Source of the DNA: MFAQ01 sp964592455
GTDB taxonomy: Bacteria > Patescibacteriota > Microgenomatia > UBA1400 > MFAQ01
Direction: 5' to 3'
NCBI GenBank assembly: GCA_964592455.1
Contig: CAZQDQ010000021.1
Coordinates: 1-12,712 of the forward strand
DNA: 12,712 bases
Under the pieces are notes generated by a model. It had not been told where the DNA came from and ran no database searches. It was given only the letters and a program-made list of their open reading frames with translations. Shown here piece after piece: positions 1-6,544 of the stretch. The position numbers were made by a program, and so were the translations under genes. Position 1 is the first letter of the stretch, and every line of letters starts with the position of its first letter.

Positions 1-2
1 GT

Positions 3-224
3 TATATTAAACAAATTAGTATTCACTATGTGTTCAATATATCGGGTACCTGCCATTATGCTCCAGAAGTACCTTGTCATAGGGTGGTTAAATCAGATGG
101 GTCTACCGGTGGGTTTATGGGAAAAATGACTGGTGAAGAGGTAACAAAGAAAATTGTAATGCTTAGAAATGAGGGGGTTGAGGTAGTGGGAATGAAAATT
201 GATTTAGAAAAGTTTTTGGCGTAA
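3..224 (+). CDS. O6-alkylguanine-DNA alkyltransferase family, C-terminal fragment (5' end outside window)
   Basis: The frame is open from the left edge (reading ...SIHYVFNISGTC...), so the true start is upstream of the window; the GTG at 30 is just a valine codon. The active-site motif PCHRVV is present with its cysteine, followed by SDGSTGGF and a K-x-LL-x-EG-like tail (KKIVMLRNEGV), the usual C-terminal layout of Ogt/MGMT proteins. Members transfer an alkyl group from O6-alkylguanine to the cysteine in a single suicide reaction. Alkyltransferase-like proteins have Trp in place of that Cys, so this one should be catalytically competent. The segment before the active site (CHYAPEV) differs from the usual A-x-x-x-NP-x-x-I and is weakly conserved. 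It ends in TAA at 222-224, directly against a terminator of the converging genes. The family is clear; which subgroup cannot be told from 73 residues. Confidence 0.85.
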   Translation, partial: YIKQISIHYVFNISGTCHYAPEVPCHRVVKSDGSTGGFMGKMTGEEVTKKIVMLRNEGVEVVGMKIDLEKFLA

Positions 225-246
225 AAAACCTCCCATTGCTGGGAGG
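223..246 (-). terminator. Rho-independent terminator of the minus-strand small-protein genes
   Basis: A perfect 6-bp stem (CCTCCC/GGGAGG, 229-234 with 241-246) has a 6-nt loop and, read on the minus strand, a run of six T. The plus direction lacks a T tract. It lies 7 nt beyond the stop of the 254-556 gene and touches the stop codon of the alkyltransferase gene. Confidence 0.85.
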
Positions 247-253
247 ATAAGAG

Positions 254-556
254 CTATTTGATTAGTTCAAGATTTGATCCGTGATTGTGAACCAAGTTTT
301 TGATCATGTTCTCAAGATCGGAGCGGTTATAGCGAACAGATGCTAACCAAGGAAATTGCTTAACAAGTTTTTGCTGAACAAGTAACAAGCGTGGAACATC
401 ATCGTAGGTGAAGCTGTCGCCATCTCCAATCAGAAATTCGACGATTTTCTTGATTTCTTTCATCTGCTTGTGATCAAAAGTCTTATGCAAATAAAGAGCA
501 ACGACATCGACAGTATTAAAAACGCGAACCTCAGGTTTAGATTTGTTTTTTGGCAT
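254..556 (-). CDS. Small protein of unknown function, paralog of the 598-972 gene
   Basis: A 100-aa protein I do not recognise, with no signal peptide or membrane segment and a predicted mainly helical fold. After a basic N-terminus (MPKNKSKPEVR) it has VFNTVDVVALYLHK, which aligns with VFRTVDVLSLYFGK of its upstream neighbour. Both then share a helical stretch with (F/Y)L(I/L)G, an LQ/QQ-x-L-x-x-Q-x-PWL segment and a following V. The two are homologous but well diverged, and this copy lacks the neighbour's roughly 40-residue C-terminal helical tail. The start is supported by AGGAG 7 nt upstream of ATG. The gap to the upstream gene is 41 bp, suggesting one transcript that ends at the terminator at 223-246. 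Confidence 0.8.
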   Translation of the reverse strand: MPKNKSKPEVRVFNTVDVVALYLHKTFDHKQMKEIKKIVEFLIGDGDSFTYDDVPRLLLVQQKLVKQFPWLASVRYNRSDLENMIKNLVHNHGSNLELIK

Positions 557-597
557 TCAAATCTCCTATGTAAAAGTGTTTTTGCTTGGTGATTTTA

Positions 598-972
598 TCA
601 GATGTAACCTAAAAATGCTTTTTCGATATCAGTAAATGGTCTCACTTTTGTCTCTTTACCATACCTTTTAATAATCTCATCAAGCCAGAGTTGTTTTTTC
701 TCTATTTCACTCGCTGTGATTTCGTAAAAGTTAATAATGGCGTTACCAGGTTGGTCGTAGTAGGTTAGTTTAACATCTGTCAACCATGGTAATTGCTCCT
801 TTAGTAAAGCCTGAAGTTTCAAAAAGTTATAGGGTAATAAAAACTCTTCAGTATTTTTTATTCCAAGCAAGTAGTTGAGCAGTGTCAACACATCGCGGTT
901 GTCTCTGGACATCGATTTTCCAAAGTATAGAGATAAAACATCAACAGTACGAAAAACTCCAGAATTACTCAT
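598..972 (-). CDS. Small protein of unknown function, longer paralog of the 254-556 gene
   Basis: A 124-aa soluble protein, not recognised. The N-terminal 80 residues carry the shared block (VFRTVDVLSLYFGK near residues 6-19, then NYLLGI, LQALLKEQLPWLTDV). Residues 85-124 form an additional charged tail (ITASEIEKKQLWLDEIIKRYGK) with no counterpart in the paralog. The ATG start at 972 is preceded by AAAGGAG with 8-nt spacing, a strong ribosome site. A TATAAT box on the minus strand at 1011-1016, without a convincing -35, is a possible own promoter; otherwise the gene is read through from the gat operon. The stop is TGA. The tandem arrangement suggests an old local duplication. Confidence 0.82.
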   Translation of the reverse strand: MSNSGVFRTVDVLSLYFGKSMSRDNRDVLTLLNYLLGIKNTEEFLLPYNFLKLQALLKEQLPWLTDVKLTYYDQPGNAIINFYEITASEIEKKQLWLDEIIKRYGKETKVRPFTDIEKAFLGYI

Positions 973-1023
973 TAAGATATCTCCTTTTTGTTAACCTGCA
1001 GAATGAGCAGATTATATATCTTG

Positions 1024-1377
1024 TTAGGAATTTTTGTTTTTTTGGTACTTGCGGATGAGTTTGTAACCGGCGACACCGACAGCAAGAGCCGCAAAACCAA
1101 CACCAATAATTAAGGCCCAGTTGGTTTTACCGTCTTTAGTTTTATTTTTTTTGGCAACAACATCTAAATTCTCTTTATCTATGGCCGTTTTTAAACTTTT
1201 GTTTTTCTTCATATAGTCATCGACTAATTTTGGTAATTCTTCTTCTGTTTCCGTTTCACCTATATCGACAGTTAGTACGGGTAGCTCATAACTTTCGGCG
1301 TTAATTTCGCTGGGGTCAAGAGGAGTTTTGGGATTGCTTTCTATCTCTTCTGCGTGTGCCCAACGTTCCTTAGGCAT
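1024..1377 (-). CDS. Small single-pass membrane protein at the end of the gat operon
   Basis: A 117-aa protein of unknown function. Residues 1-86 are hydrophilic and strongly charged (acidic around 38-53, lysine-rich 56-86). Residues about 87-108 (NWALIIGVGFAALAVGVAGY) form one transmembrane helix with small-residue packing, followed by a basic tail KLIRKYQKNKNS. By the positive-inside rule the C-terminus is probably cytoplasmic. No signal peptide is seen. The ATG at 1377 lies inside the last codons of gatB (8-nt overlap, different frame), and no good ribosome site precedes it, so translation is probably coupled to gatB. No known link to amidotransferase function is evident. Confidence 0.75.
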   Translation of the reverse strand: MPKERWAHAEEIESNPKTPLDPSEINAESYELPVLTVDIGETETEEELPKLVDDYMKKNKSLKTAIDKENLDVVAKKNKTKDGKTNWALIIGVGFAALAVGVAGYKLIRKYQKNKNS

Positions 1378-2692
1378 TGCTTAGTAGTTTGGCGACAACT
1401 AAAGCGAGGGTTTGTGGAGAGGCAGTGCCTTTGGTAGCTTTCATGGCCTGGCCAACAAAGAAACCAGCGACATTGGTTTTGCCTTTTTTATATTCGGCGA
1501 CTGGCCCTGGGTTGGCGCTGATGATTTCTTCTACAATTTTAGTCAGTTCGTCTTCGTTGGTATTACCGGTTTTGGTTAGTTTGTGGTATTGGGTGAGCAC
1601 GTCATTATCGTTTTCAATCTTAATTTTTCCGTTGGCGATAGCACTAGCAAACTTATTTTTATCTATTGATTGGTTGTCTAAGTGTTTTTTCACCGTAGCG
1701 AGGAATAGTGGTTTGGAATAAATTACTTTAGCGATGTCTCTTCTGATACCGTTTTGTTCCAGCTTGGCAATTACCTGCTCTGGAAGATCAGGCAATTTGC
1801 TTTGTAGGTTTTCTATATAATCCAAGTCAAAAACAAATGGGGGAATGTCTGGTTCGGGGAAATAGCGGTAGTCTTGGGCATCTTCTTTTGATCTTTGCAA
1901 GAAAGTATTTTTTTTGACTGAGTCGTAACCTCTGGTGGTTTTGTTGCCTTTGTCTTTAACCACACCAGTTTTTTGCCACTCCTCTACCTGACGCTTAACT
2001 TCAAACTCTATGGCTTGGGCAGCAAAGTTAAAAGAGTTAATATTTTTGACTTCGACTAGTGGGGTATAAAAAACTTCTCCATCTTTTTCGATTTTGACGT
2101 TTATGGTTGGCTCTAATCTCATTTGGCCTTTTTCCATGTCAGCGCTAGAGACTCCGAGGGCTCTAACAAGTTCGTGTATCTTTTTTAAGTATTCCTTAGC
2201 CTCTTCGCTACTGTTCATATCTGGCTCAGATACAATCTCCACTAGTGGCACCCCAGAACGGTTGTAGTCAACCAGGGAAACTTTTTTACCATTTACGGTG
2301 GCGTGTTGAAGCTTTCCGGTATCTTCTTCTTGATGAACACGAGTAATACCTACCTTTTTGCCAGAATCAAGATTAATGTGTCCACCATAACAGAAGGGTT
2401 GGTCGTATTGGCTGATCTGATAGGCTTTGGGAAGATCGGGGTAAAAATAGTTTTTGCGGTCGAATTTAGAAAGATTGTTAACCTTACAATTTAGGGCCAA
2501 ACCTATTTGAATGCAGCTTTCGATTGCTTTTTTATTAGGTACTGGTAGTGCTCCGGGTAGACCGAGACAGACGGGGCAAGTCTGTGTATTTGGTTTCTTG
2601 CCAAAGTGATCGGCAGGACAGCCGCAAAACATTTTTGATTTTGTTTCTAGTTCGACATGGACTTCTAAACCAATTAACGGAGTGATGTTCAT
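1370..2692 (-). CDS. gatB: Aspartyl/glutamyl-tRNA amidotransferase subunit B
   Basis: A 440-aa GatB, the subunit that binds misacylated tRNA and activates Glu-tRNA(Gln) or Asp-tRNA(Asn) by phosphorylation before amidation. The opening IGLEVHVELETKSKMFCGC and TCPVCLGLPG supplies four zinc-ligand cysteines (C23, C25, C39, C42). Further hallmarks are KNYFYPDLPKAYQISQYD, EEDTGK, DYNRSGVPLVEIVSEPD and EVKNINSF. The C-terminal YqeY-like tail domain ends with GFFVGQAMKATKGTASPQ, so the protein is complete although somewhat shorter than the typical 475 aa. The segment MEKGQMRLEPTINVK replaces the more usual MEEGSLRCDANVS. Its ATG overlaps the gatA stop as ATGA (2689-2692), which implies coupled translation. 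Confidence 0.97.
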   Translation of the reverse strand: MNITPLIGLEVHVELETKSKMFCGCPADHFGKKPNTQTCPVCLGLPGALPVPNKKAIESCIQIGLALNCKVNNLSKFDRKNYFYPDLPKAYQISQYDQPFCYGGHINLDSGKKVGITRVHQEEDTGKLQHATVNGKKVSLVDYNRSGVPLVEIVSEPDMNSSEEAKEYLKKIHELVRALGVSSADMEKGQMRLEPTINVKIEKDGEVFYTPLVEVKNINSFNFAAQAIEFEVKRQVEEWQKTGVVKDKGNKTTRGYDSVKKNTFLQRSKEDAQDYRYFPEPDIPPFVFDLDYIENLQSKLPDLPEQVIAKLEQNGIRRDIAKVIYSKPLFLATVKKHLDNQSIDKNKFASAIANGKIKIENDNDVLTQYHKLTKTGNTNEDELTKIVEEIISANPGPVAEYKKGKTNVAGFFVGQAMKATKGTASPQTLALVVAKLLSNA

Positions 2693-4113
2693 AGCGTTTT
2701 GTCTAAGTCGGGGAATAATTGAAAGTTAGTATTATCTTGATATATTTTGGCAACCTGTAGAACTTTTGTCTCTTGATATTGATTGGCTGTGATCTGAAGG
2801 CCAATGGGTAGATCGTCGACGAAACCACAGGGCACTGAGACACTTGTCAACCCGGCAATGGAGCTAGCCTCGACTAAAATATCTTCCATTTCACCAAACA
2901 TTGGTTGGTCTTTGGAAGCGCCGACTGAAAGCGCTGGTCCTGGCGAGACGGCGCCAATTAAAATATCAAACTGAGTAAAGGCTTTGTGAAAATCTTGGAC
3001 GATTTTAGTGCGTACGGCCTGGGCTTTTAGATAGTAGGCATCGTAATAGCCGGCAGACAAAGTATAGGTACCTAACATAATGCGCCTTTTGTTTTCGGAG
3101 TTAAAGACTCCCCTGTCGTGGCCAAAACGAATTCCGTCAAAGCGACCTAGGTTAGAGCTTACTTCCGATCTTTGCAATACAGTATAGACACCAATAGAGT
3201 ATTTGGGGTCCATAAGTGAAACATAATCCACAGTGGCACCAAGTTGTTCAAATTTTTCGGCAGCATCTAGAATTAGTCCTTTAACTTCTGGCCGCATATT
3301 TTCCAGAAGATATTCTTTTATGACCCCAACTTTGACACCAGATAAGGATTTTGTGTTTAGTTTTTCCGAATATTTTTCGACTTCGATGTTTGAGCTAGTG
3401 GAATCATAAGCATCTTCGCCCGCAATGACTTCCAAAATTAAGGCGCAGTCTTCAACATTTTTGGCGATTGGGCCTGGTGAGTCGGTAGAGCTAGCCATAG
3501 ATATAACTCCGTAGCGACTAACTCGACCATAAGTCGGCTTGAAACCGACAACCCCACACCAAGCGGCTGGTTGTCTTATCGAGCCAGCTGTTTCGCTACC
3601 AATGGCTGCCGTGGCCAAGCCTGCCGAAATGGCGGCAGCAGAGCCACCAGAAGAACCACCAGGGAGCTTGTCTGTGTTCCAAGGATTTAGAGATGGACCA
3701 AAGTCCGATGTTTCGGTACTGCTACCATGAGCAAAAGCGTCCATATTGGTTTTGCCCAAAAATATTGCTCCCGCATCTAAAAGCTTTTTTGTTACGGTCG
3801 ATTCGTATTGCGGCATGTACCCCTCGAGAATATGAGAACTAGCGGTTGTTACCATACCAATGGTTAAAAAGTTATCTTTTATGGCAAGAGGGATCCCAAG
3901 AAGCGGCTTGGTAACGCCTTTTGTTTTTATTTCTTCATCAATTTTTTGGGCTTCTTCTAAAATATTTTTATTTAGGTCCAAGTAAATATTTAACTTGGGA
4001 TTGTATTTTTCGATACGAGACAAAAAGTGTTTGACCAATTGCTCACAAGTAAGGGAATTGTTTTTATAGCCTTCGTGGATTTCTTTGATCGTTAATTCGT
4101 GAATTGGTTTCAT
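2689..4113 (-). CDS. gatA: Aspartyl/glutamyl-tRNA amidotransferase subunit A
   Basis: A 474-aa amidase-signature enzyme that releases ammonia from glutamine for delivery through GatB. The Ser-cisSer-Lys triad falls at the positions known for S. aureus GatA: K79 (IPLAIKDNF), S154 (PGGSSGGSAA) and S178 (GSETAGSIRQPA). In the last motif the common D-T-G-G-S is E-T-A-G-S here, a conservative change beside the nucleophile. The C-terminal half has GVVGFKPTYGRVSRYG, SPGPIAKNVEDCA, IMLGTYTLSAGYYDAYY and GLPIGLQ-type features (DLPIGLQIT). It starts 2 nt after the gatC stop without an obvious ribosome site and overlaps gatB by 4 nt, so the three subunits are made from one coupled message. Confidence 0.97.
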   Translation of the reverse strand: MKPIHELTIKEIHEGYKNNSLTCEQLVKHFLSRIEKYNPKLNIYLDLNKNILEEAQKIDEEIKTKGVTKPLLGIPLAIKDNFLTIGMVTTASSHILEGYMPQYESTVTKKLLDAGAIFLGKTNMDAFAHGSSTETSDFGPSLNPWNTDKLPGGSSGGSAAAISAGLATAAIGSETAGSIRQPAAWCGVVGFKPTYGRVSRYGVISMASSTDSPGPIAKNVEDCALILEVIAGEDAYDSTSSNIEVEKYSEKLNTKSLSGVKVGVIKEYLLENMRPEVKGLILDAAEKFEQLGATVDYVSLMDPKYSIGVYTVLQRSEVSSNLGRFDGIRFGHDRGVFNSENKRRIMLGTYTLSAGYYDAYYLKAQAVRTKIVQDFHKAFTQFDILIGAVSPGPALSVGASKDQPMFGEMEDILVEASSIAGLTSVSVPCGFVDDLPIGLQITANQYQETKVLQVAKIYQDNTNFQLFPDLDKTL

Positions 4114-4115
4114 TT

Positions 4116-4424
4116 TTAGGAGTTATCGATAATGCGGTCAACCACAATAAAACCATTGTCGGTATTTTTGGCTTCTCGAATAGCTATTTCTTGTGGCAAA
4201 ACTCGACTCATGTCCACCACATCGTCGCGAGTAACGTTTTGGAGATTATTAACCTGGTAGGTGGGGTTTACGTTGCTAGTGTCAACTTCTTCTAGTTGTT
4301 TGACCACGGCAATAGTGTCAGTAAATTGGTCTGCAAACCTTTCGGTTTCGTTATCCTGAAGGGTTAAACTGGCAAGCTTGGCGACTTTTTTGACTTCCTC
4401 TGGAGTGATGATAACTTTGGACAT
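4116..4424 (-). CDS. gatC: Aspartyl/glutamyl-tRNA amidotransferase subunit C
   Basis: A 102-aa GatC, the small subunit that wraps around GatA and stabilises the A-B interface. The N-terminal helix pair begins ITPEEVKKVAKLASLTL, matching the family pattern I-x-x-E-x-V-x-x-(V/I)-A-x-LA-x-L. It is followed by LEEVDTSNVNPTYQ and RDDVV...LPQEIAIREAKNTDNGFIVVDRI, the usual extended C-terminal strand that lies on GatA. It is first in the operon. No Shine-Dalgarno precedes the ATG; an extended -10 box ends only 9 nt upstream, so a leaderless transcript is likely. With gatA and gatB it would allow Gln-tRNA and/or Asn-tRNA formation by transamidation. Confidence 0.95.
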   Translation of the reverse strand: MSKVIITPEEVKKVAKLASLTLQDNETERFADQFTDTIAVVKQLEEVDTSNVNPTYQVNNLQNVTRDDVVDMSRVLPQEIAIREAKNTDNGFIVVDRIIDNS

Positions 4425-4433
4425 TTGAGCTTA

Positions 4434-4442
4434 ATTGTAGCA
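4434..4442 (-). promoter_or_regulatory. Extended -10 promoter of the gatCAB operon (near-leaderless)
   Basis: The minus strand reads TGCTACAAT, a TGn-extended -10 with one mismatch to TATAAT, ending 9 nt before the gatC ATG. Transcription would start about 2-3 nt before the ATG. There is no convincing -35, as expected for an extended -10 promoter, and no ribosome site fits in the remaining leader. Confidence 0.55.
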
Positions 4443-4461
4443 GATTTCAGGCACAATATAT

Positions 4462-5811
4462 TTATATCTCGGAGAGTTTGAGTTGGTGGTTTTTGATTTC
4501 GTAAGCGACATCGCAGACATTGTTTAGCAAATCATGGTCGTGAGAAATAAGTAGTATTGACCCCTGATAGTCAACCAAAAATTCTTCGAGGGCAGAGACC
4601 GAGCGAATATCTAAGTGGTTAGTTGGCTCGTCTAGTATCAAAACATCTGGGTTGGTATAGAGAAACAATGCTAACTGCAAACGAGCTTTTTGGCCACCTG
4701 AAAGAGTCCAAATTTTGGACTTGATTGTTTGCTTGCTAAAGTAAAATTTTTTGAGAACAGAGGCCGCCTCGTAATCGGCTATGGGAAACTTGGAGCAAAA
4801 AACAGAAATAGGAGTTCCATCTGCTGGTAAAGTTTCCAAGTGATCTTGCGAGTAGTAGCCAACTTTGAGGTTGTCCCCTACTCTAGCAGTCCCCTCTTGT
4901 GGCTCGAGCAGGCCAAGAATTAATTTTATTAAAGTGGACTTACCAGTGCCATTGCCAGAAACTAAGGCGACTTTATCCCCTACCTCCATAAAAAAGTCGG
5001 CATTTTTGAAAACAATATTTTTCCCGTAAGAAAAGGACAAATTGCGCACCAAAATAGATAGTTTATTTTTTATTTGTTTGGCCGTGGTTTTGGTAGTTAG
5101 CTCAATTTTTACATCCTTTTTCTTGGGATCGTCGACCATTTCGCCTTCAAAACGAGCCAAACGCTTTTGCAGGGCATGATAATAGCGAGCAACCTTGGGA
5201 CCGCTAGCGGCTTTTTGTCGGAATCTTTCTACTAATTCTAAAAGTCTCTTGTGCTCTTTTTCTTGGACTGCATGCAAGCGTTCTAAGTCATTTCTCTCTT
5301 TTTCGTACTCAACCACGAACTTGGCGTAACCAAAGGGATAAGTTCTGATTTCCCTGTCTTCTACAAGCCAAGTGTAGTCGGTGATTTGTTTTAGCAAATG
5401 TCTGTCGTGTGAGATCATAATTACTAACCCACTAAATGATTTTATGGCGGAGGCAAGCCATTGTTTGTTTTCGATGTCGAGATGGTTATCTGGCTCGTCC
5501 AGCATTAAAACATCATATTCACCAGAATAAATGAGGTCAACAAGCATGGTAATTTTCTTTTGGCCACCAGAAAGTTCTGGAAGATTATCAATTTCTTGAG
5601 TTAAGTAGCCTACCTTTACAGCACTTCCCCACTCGATTTTGCCGCCATCCTGTTCTTCTAGTCCAGCTAAAATTTTTAAAAAGGTTGACTTTCCAGAACC
5701 ATTGTCACCAATTAAAGCCACAACCCCATCTCCCACATGGTTGAAGGTAATGTTGTCAATTAAGGGTTGATTATAGCTTTTTTGCAGGCCACTTACTTTG
5801 AGACTGATCAC
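4462..5811 (-). CDS. Compact ABC-F ATPase with a reduced first nucleotide-binding domain
   Basis: A 449-aa protein with two ATP-binding cassettes and no membrane segments. ABC-F proteins bind the ribosome near the E site. Domain 1: Walker A GDNGSGKS (35-42), Q72, LSGGQ (80-84), LMLDEPDNHLD (102-112; DEPD instead of DEPT), switch H SHD. The charged linker (about 155-245, KERNDLERLHAVQEKEHKRLL...) matches the interdomain PtIM. Domain 2: GNGTGKS (286-292), Q322, LSGGQ (370-374), LILDEPTNHLD, SHD. Between the Q-loop and LSGGQ, domain 1 has only 7 residues while domain 2 has 47, so the helical subdomain and any arm are missing from domain 1. The GTG start at 5811 is inferred from the promoter placed 5 nt upstream. 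Whether it is a translation factor or a resistance-type protein cannot be told. Confidence 0.9.
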   Translation of the reverse strand: MISLKVSGLQKSYNQPLIDNITFNHVGDGVVALIGDNGSGKSTFLKILAGLEEQDGGKIEWGSAVKVGYLTQEIDNLPELSGGQKKITMLVDLIYSGEYDVLMLDEPDNHLDIENKQWLASAIKSFSGLVIMISHDRHLLKQITDYTWLVEDREIRTYPFGYAKFVVEYEKERNDLERLHAVQEKEHKRLLELVERFRQKAASGPKVARYYHALQKRLARFEGEMVDDPKKKDVKIELTTKTTAKQIKNKLSILVRNLSFSYGKNIVFKNADFFMEVGDKVALVSGNGTGKSTLIKLILGLLEPQEGTARVGDNLKVGYYSQDHLETLPADGTPISVFCSKFPIADYEAASVLKKFYFSKQTIKSKIWTLSGGQKARLQLALFLYTNPDVLILDEPTNHLDIRSVSALEEFLVDYQGSILLISHDHDLLNNVCDVAYEIKNHQLKLSEI

Positions 5812-5816
5812 AGCTT

Positions 5817-5825
5817 AGTATACCA
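5817..5825 (-). promoter_or_regulatory. Extended -10 promoter of the ABC-F gene (leaderless)
   Basis: The minus strand reads TGGTATACT, five of six bases matching TATAAT, with the TG extension. It ends 5 nt from the GTG start, which puts the transcription start at or within one base of that codon. Its -10 hexamer lies exactly where the -35 of the divergent promoter at 5837-5845 would fall, so the two polymerase sites overlap. Confidence 0.55.
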
Positions 5826-5836
5826 GCTATCCTATA

Positions 5837-5845
5837 TGTTATAAT
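5837..5845 (+). promoter_or_regulatory. Extended -10 promoter of the first 110-aa gene
   Basis: TGTTATAAT is a perfect TATAAT with the TG extension. It is followed by a leader of about 23 nt containing AAAGGAGA. The same promoter and first leader bases recur at 6589-6612 upstream of the paralog. Confidence 0.7.
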
Positions 5846-5860
5846 TTGAGGGTAAATTTA
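5837..5860 (+). repeat. 24-bp promoter/leader block, copy 1
   Basis: This block runs from TGTTATAAT through TTGAGGGTAAATTTA and is identical to 6589-6612. Both copies precede paralogous 110-aa genes that have diverged to about half identity. Upstream similarity (AGCTA, CCTATAT) continues with small gaps. Perfect conservation of promoter plus initial transcribed region suggests an operator or a leader RNA signal. Confidence 0.85.
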
Positions 5861-5874
5861 TAAAAGGAGAAGAC

Positions 5875-6207
5875 ATGAATATTGTATTAGAAAGCGATCA
5901 AGAAATTGCTGTGTTAAGGGAACTCAAAGACAGGCTGGAAACAGGTTTGATTCGCGAAGTTTCGAGGTCTGGTGGGTCATTCCGCTGCACATATACCTCA
6001 CCCTCTGGTACAAAAGTTGAATATGTGATGTCCAAAAGATCTGGTAAAACAGTTCTAAGTGTGAGTGCGGACGGGGATAGTGTGGAAATTATTGAGAATG
6101 ATTTAAACGCAACGCCTCTTGATTTAGTTAAGCGATGGATGGAACGAGTGCTGAAACACCCAAATAGAGCAGATTCTACAGCGCGTTTCTTGAGTCACAC
6201 AACTTAG
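5875..6207 (+). CDS. Small protein of unknown function, 110-aa family, copy 1
   Basis: A 110-aa soluble protein, not recognised. It aligns without gaps over its full length with the protein of 6635-6967, with about 54 of 110 residues identical by eye. Shared blocks are MNI-x-L, LSTG/LETG-x-IREV, VEY, RSG-x-T-x-LSV, TP-x-D, RWMER and an identical last 11 residues DSTARFLSHTT. The N-terminal half looks like a beta-rich, C-terminal half helical. No cysteine or histidine cluster and no membrane segment are present. The ATG is preceded by AAGGAGA (5864-5870). It is monocistronic, bounded by an extended -10 promoter and two terminators in series, so it is regulated on its own. Confidence 0.85.
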   Translation: MNIVLESDQEIAVLRELKDRLETGLIREVSRSGGSFRCTYTSPSGTKVEYVMSKRSGKTVLSVSADGDSVEIIENDLNATPLDLVKRWMERVLKHPNRADSTARFLSHTT

Positions 6208-6211
6208 CTAT

Positions 6212-6235
6212 AACCACAGGAATACCCTGGTTTTT
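6212..6235 (+). terminator. First, weaker terminator after the copy-1 gene
   Basis: AACCA (6212-6216) pairs with TGGTT (6228-6232) and GG with CC inside, around an AATA loop with a small internal bulge, followed by TTTTTA. It begins 5 nt after the stop codon. Confidence 0.5.
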
Positions 6236-6240
6236 ATATT

Positions 6241-6270
6241 AAAACAGACACCAAACGGTGTCTGTTTTTT
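6241..6270 (+). terminator. Strong bidirectional terminator between copy 1 and the 60-aa gene
   Basis: The stem ACAGACACC (6244-6252) pairs perfectly with GGTGTCTGT (6257-6265) around an AAAC loop, with A/T tails on both sides (T6 on the plus strand, T4 on the minus). It ends the copy-1 transcript and also lies 5 nt past the stop of the converging 60-aa gene. Confidence 0.9.
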
Positions 6271-6274
6271 CGTT

Positions 6275-6457
6275 CTATACAAAGTCGATGATATTGAGGG
6301 TCTCCATGTGGCTGGAATCAATCTGCTGGTCACAGGCATAAACGATACCAGCATTACCGAACATACCACGACACTCTACAGTGTAGAACTGCTTGAGGAG
6401 TGCGGTAGCAGCGCTGGTGTCCTTGAGGCCACAATTCAAGACCAAATACAAGTACAT
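6275..6457 (-). CDS. 60-aa small protein with strong expression signals, unknown function
   Basis: I do not recognise the product (MYLYLVLNCGLK...TLNIIDFV). It alternates predicted strands and one helix: YLYLVLN, a helix TSAATALLKQF, then YTVECRGM, AGIVYACDQQ and a C-terminal LNIIDFV. This is compatible with a small alpha/beta fold; three cysteines are present. Support for reality is unusually good for its size: AAGGAG 6 nt before the ATG, a consensus promoter at 6545-6573 and a strong terminator immediately downstream. A 6-codon upstream ORF and a hairpin occupy the leader. It sits convergent to the copy-1 gene and divergent from the copy-2 gene, as if part of the same module. The antisense plus-strand frame has no such signals. 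Confidence 0.75.
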   Translation of the reverse strand: MYLYLVLNCGLKDTSAATALLKQFYTVECRGMFGNAGIVYACDQQIDSSHMETLNIIDFV

Positions 6458-6469
6458 AATTATCTCCTT

Positions 6470-6489
6470 ACGAGGCTGAACGACCTCGT
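6470..6489 (-). promoter_or_regulatory. Leader hairpin directly upstream of the 60-aa gene's ribosome site
   Basis: The minus strand forms ACGAGG/CCTCGT (6 bp, 6484-6489 with 6470-6475) around an 8-nt loop. It starts at the stop codon of the upstream ORF and ends one base before AAGGAG (6464-6469). A ribosome on the upstream ORF would disturb it, so it could couple the two. Confidence 0.55.
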
Positions 6490-6509
6490 CAGAGAAGAGT
6501 TTTGGGCAT
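6489..6509 (-). CDS. Six-codon upstream ORF (MPKTLL) in the leader of the 60-aa gene
   Basis: ATG at 6509 is preceded by AAGGAG with 7-nt spacing, as good as any ribosome site in the window, and the frame closes with TGA after MPKTLL. It lies about 29 nt after the predicted transcription start. It may be a regulatory leader peptide, or the stub of a gene whose body has been lost; its first residues MPK also begin the protein at 254-556. Its size alone proves nothing; the ribosome site is the main evidence. Confidence 0.5.
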   Translation of the reverse strand: MPKTLL

Positions 6510-6544
6510 GATTACTCTCCTTTTTTGGTTTTTAAGTTTGTATT

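Noticed and set aside
3539..3730. Plus-strand frames inside gatA, gatB, clpB, htpX and lemA
   Set aside because: They are antisense shadows of conserved genes with no ribosome sites or independent support.
6308..6511. 67-aa plus-strand frame
   Set aside because: It is antisense to the 60-aa gene, which has a promoter, ribosome site and terminator; the plus frame has none.
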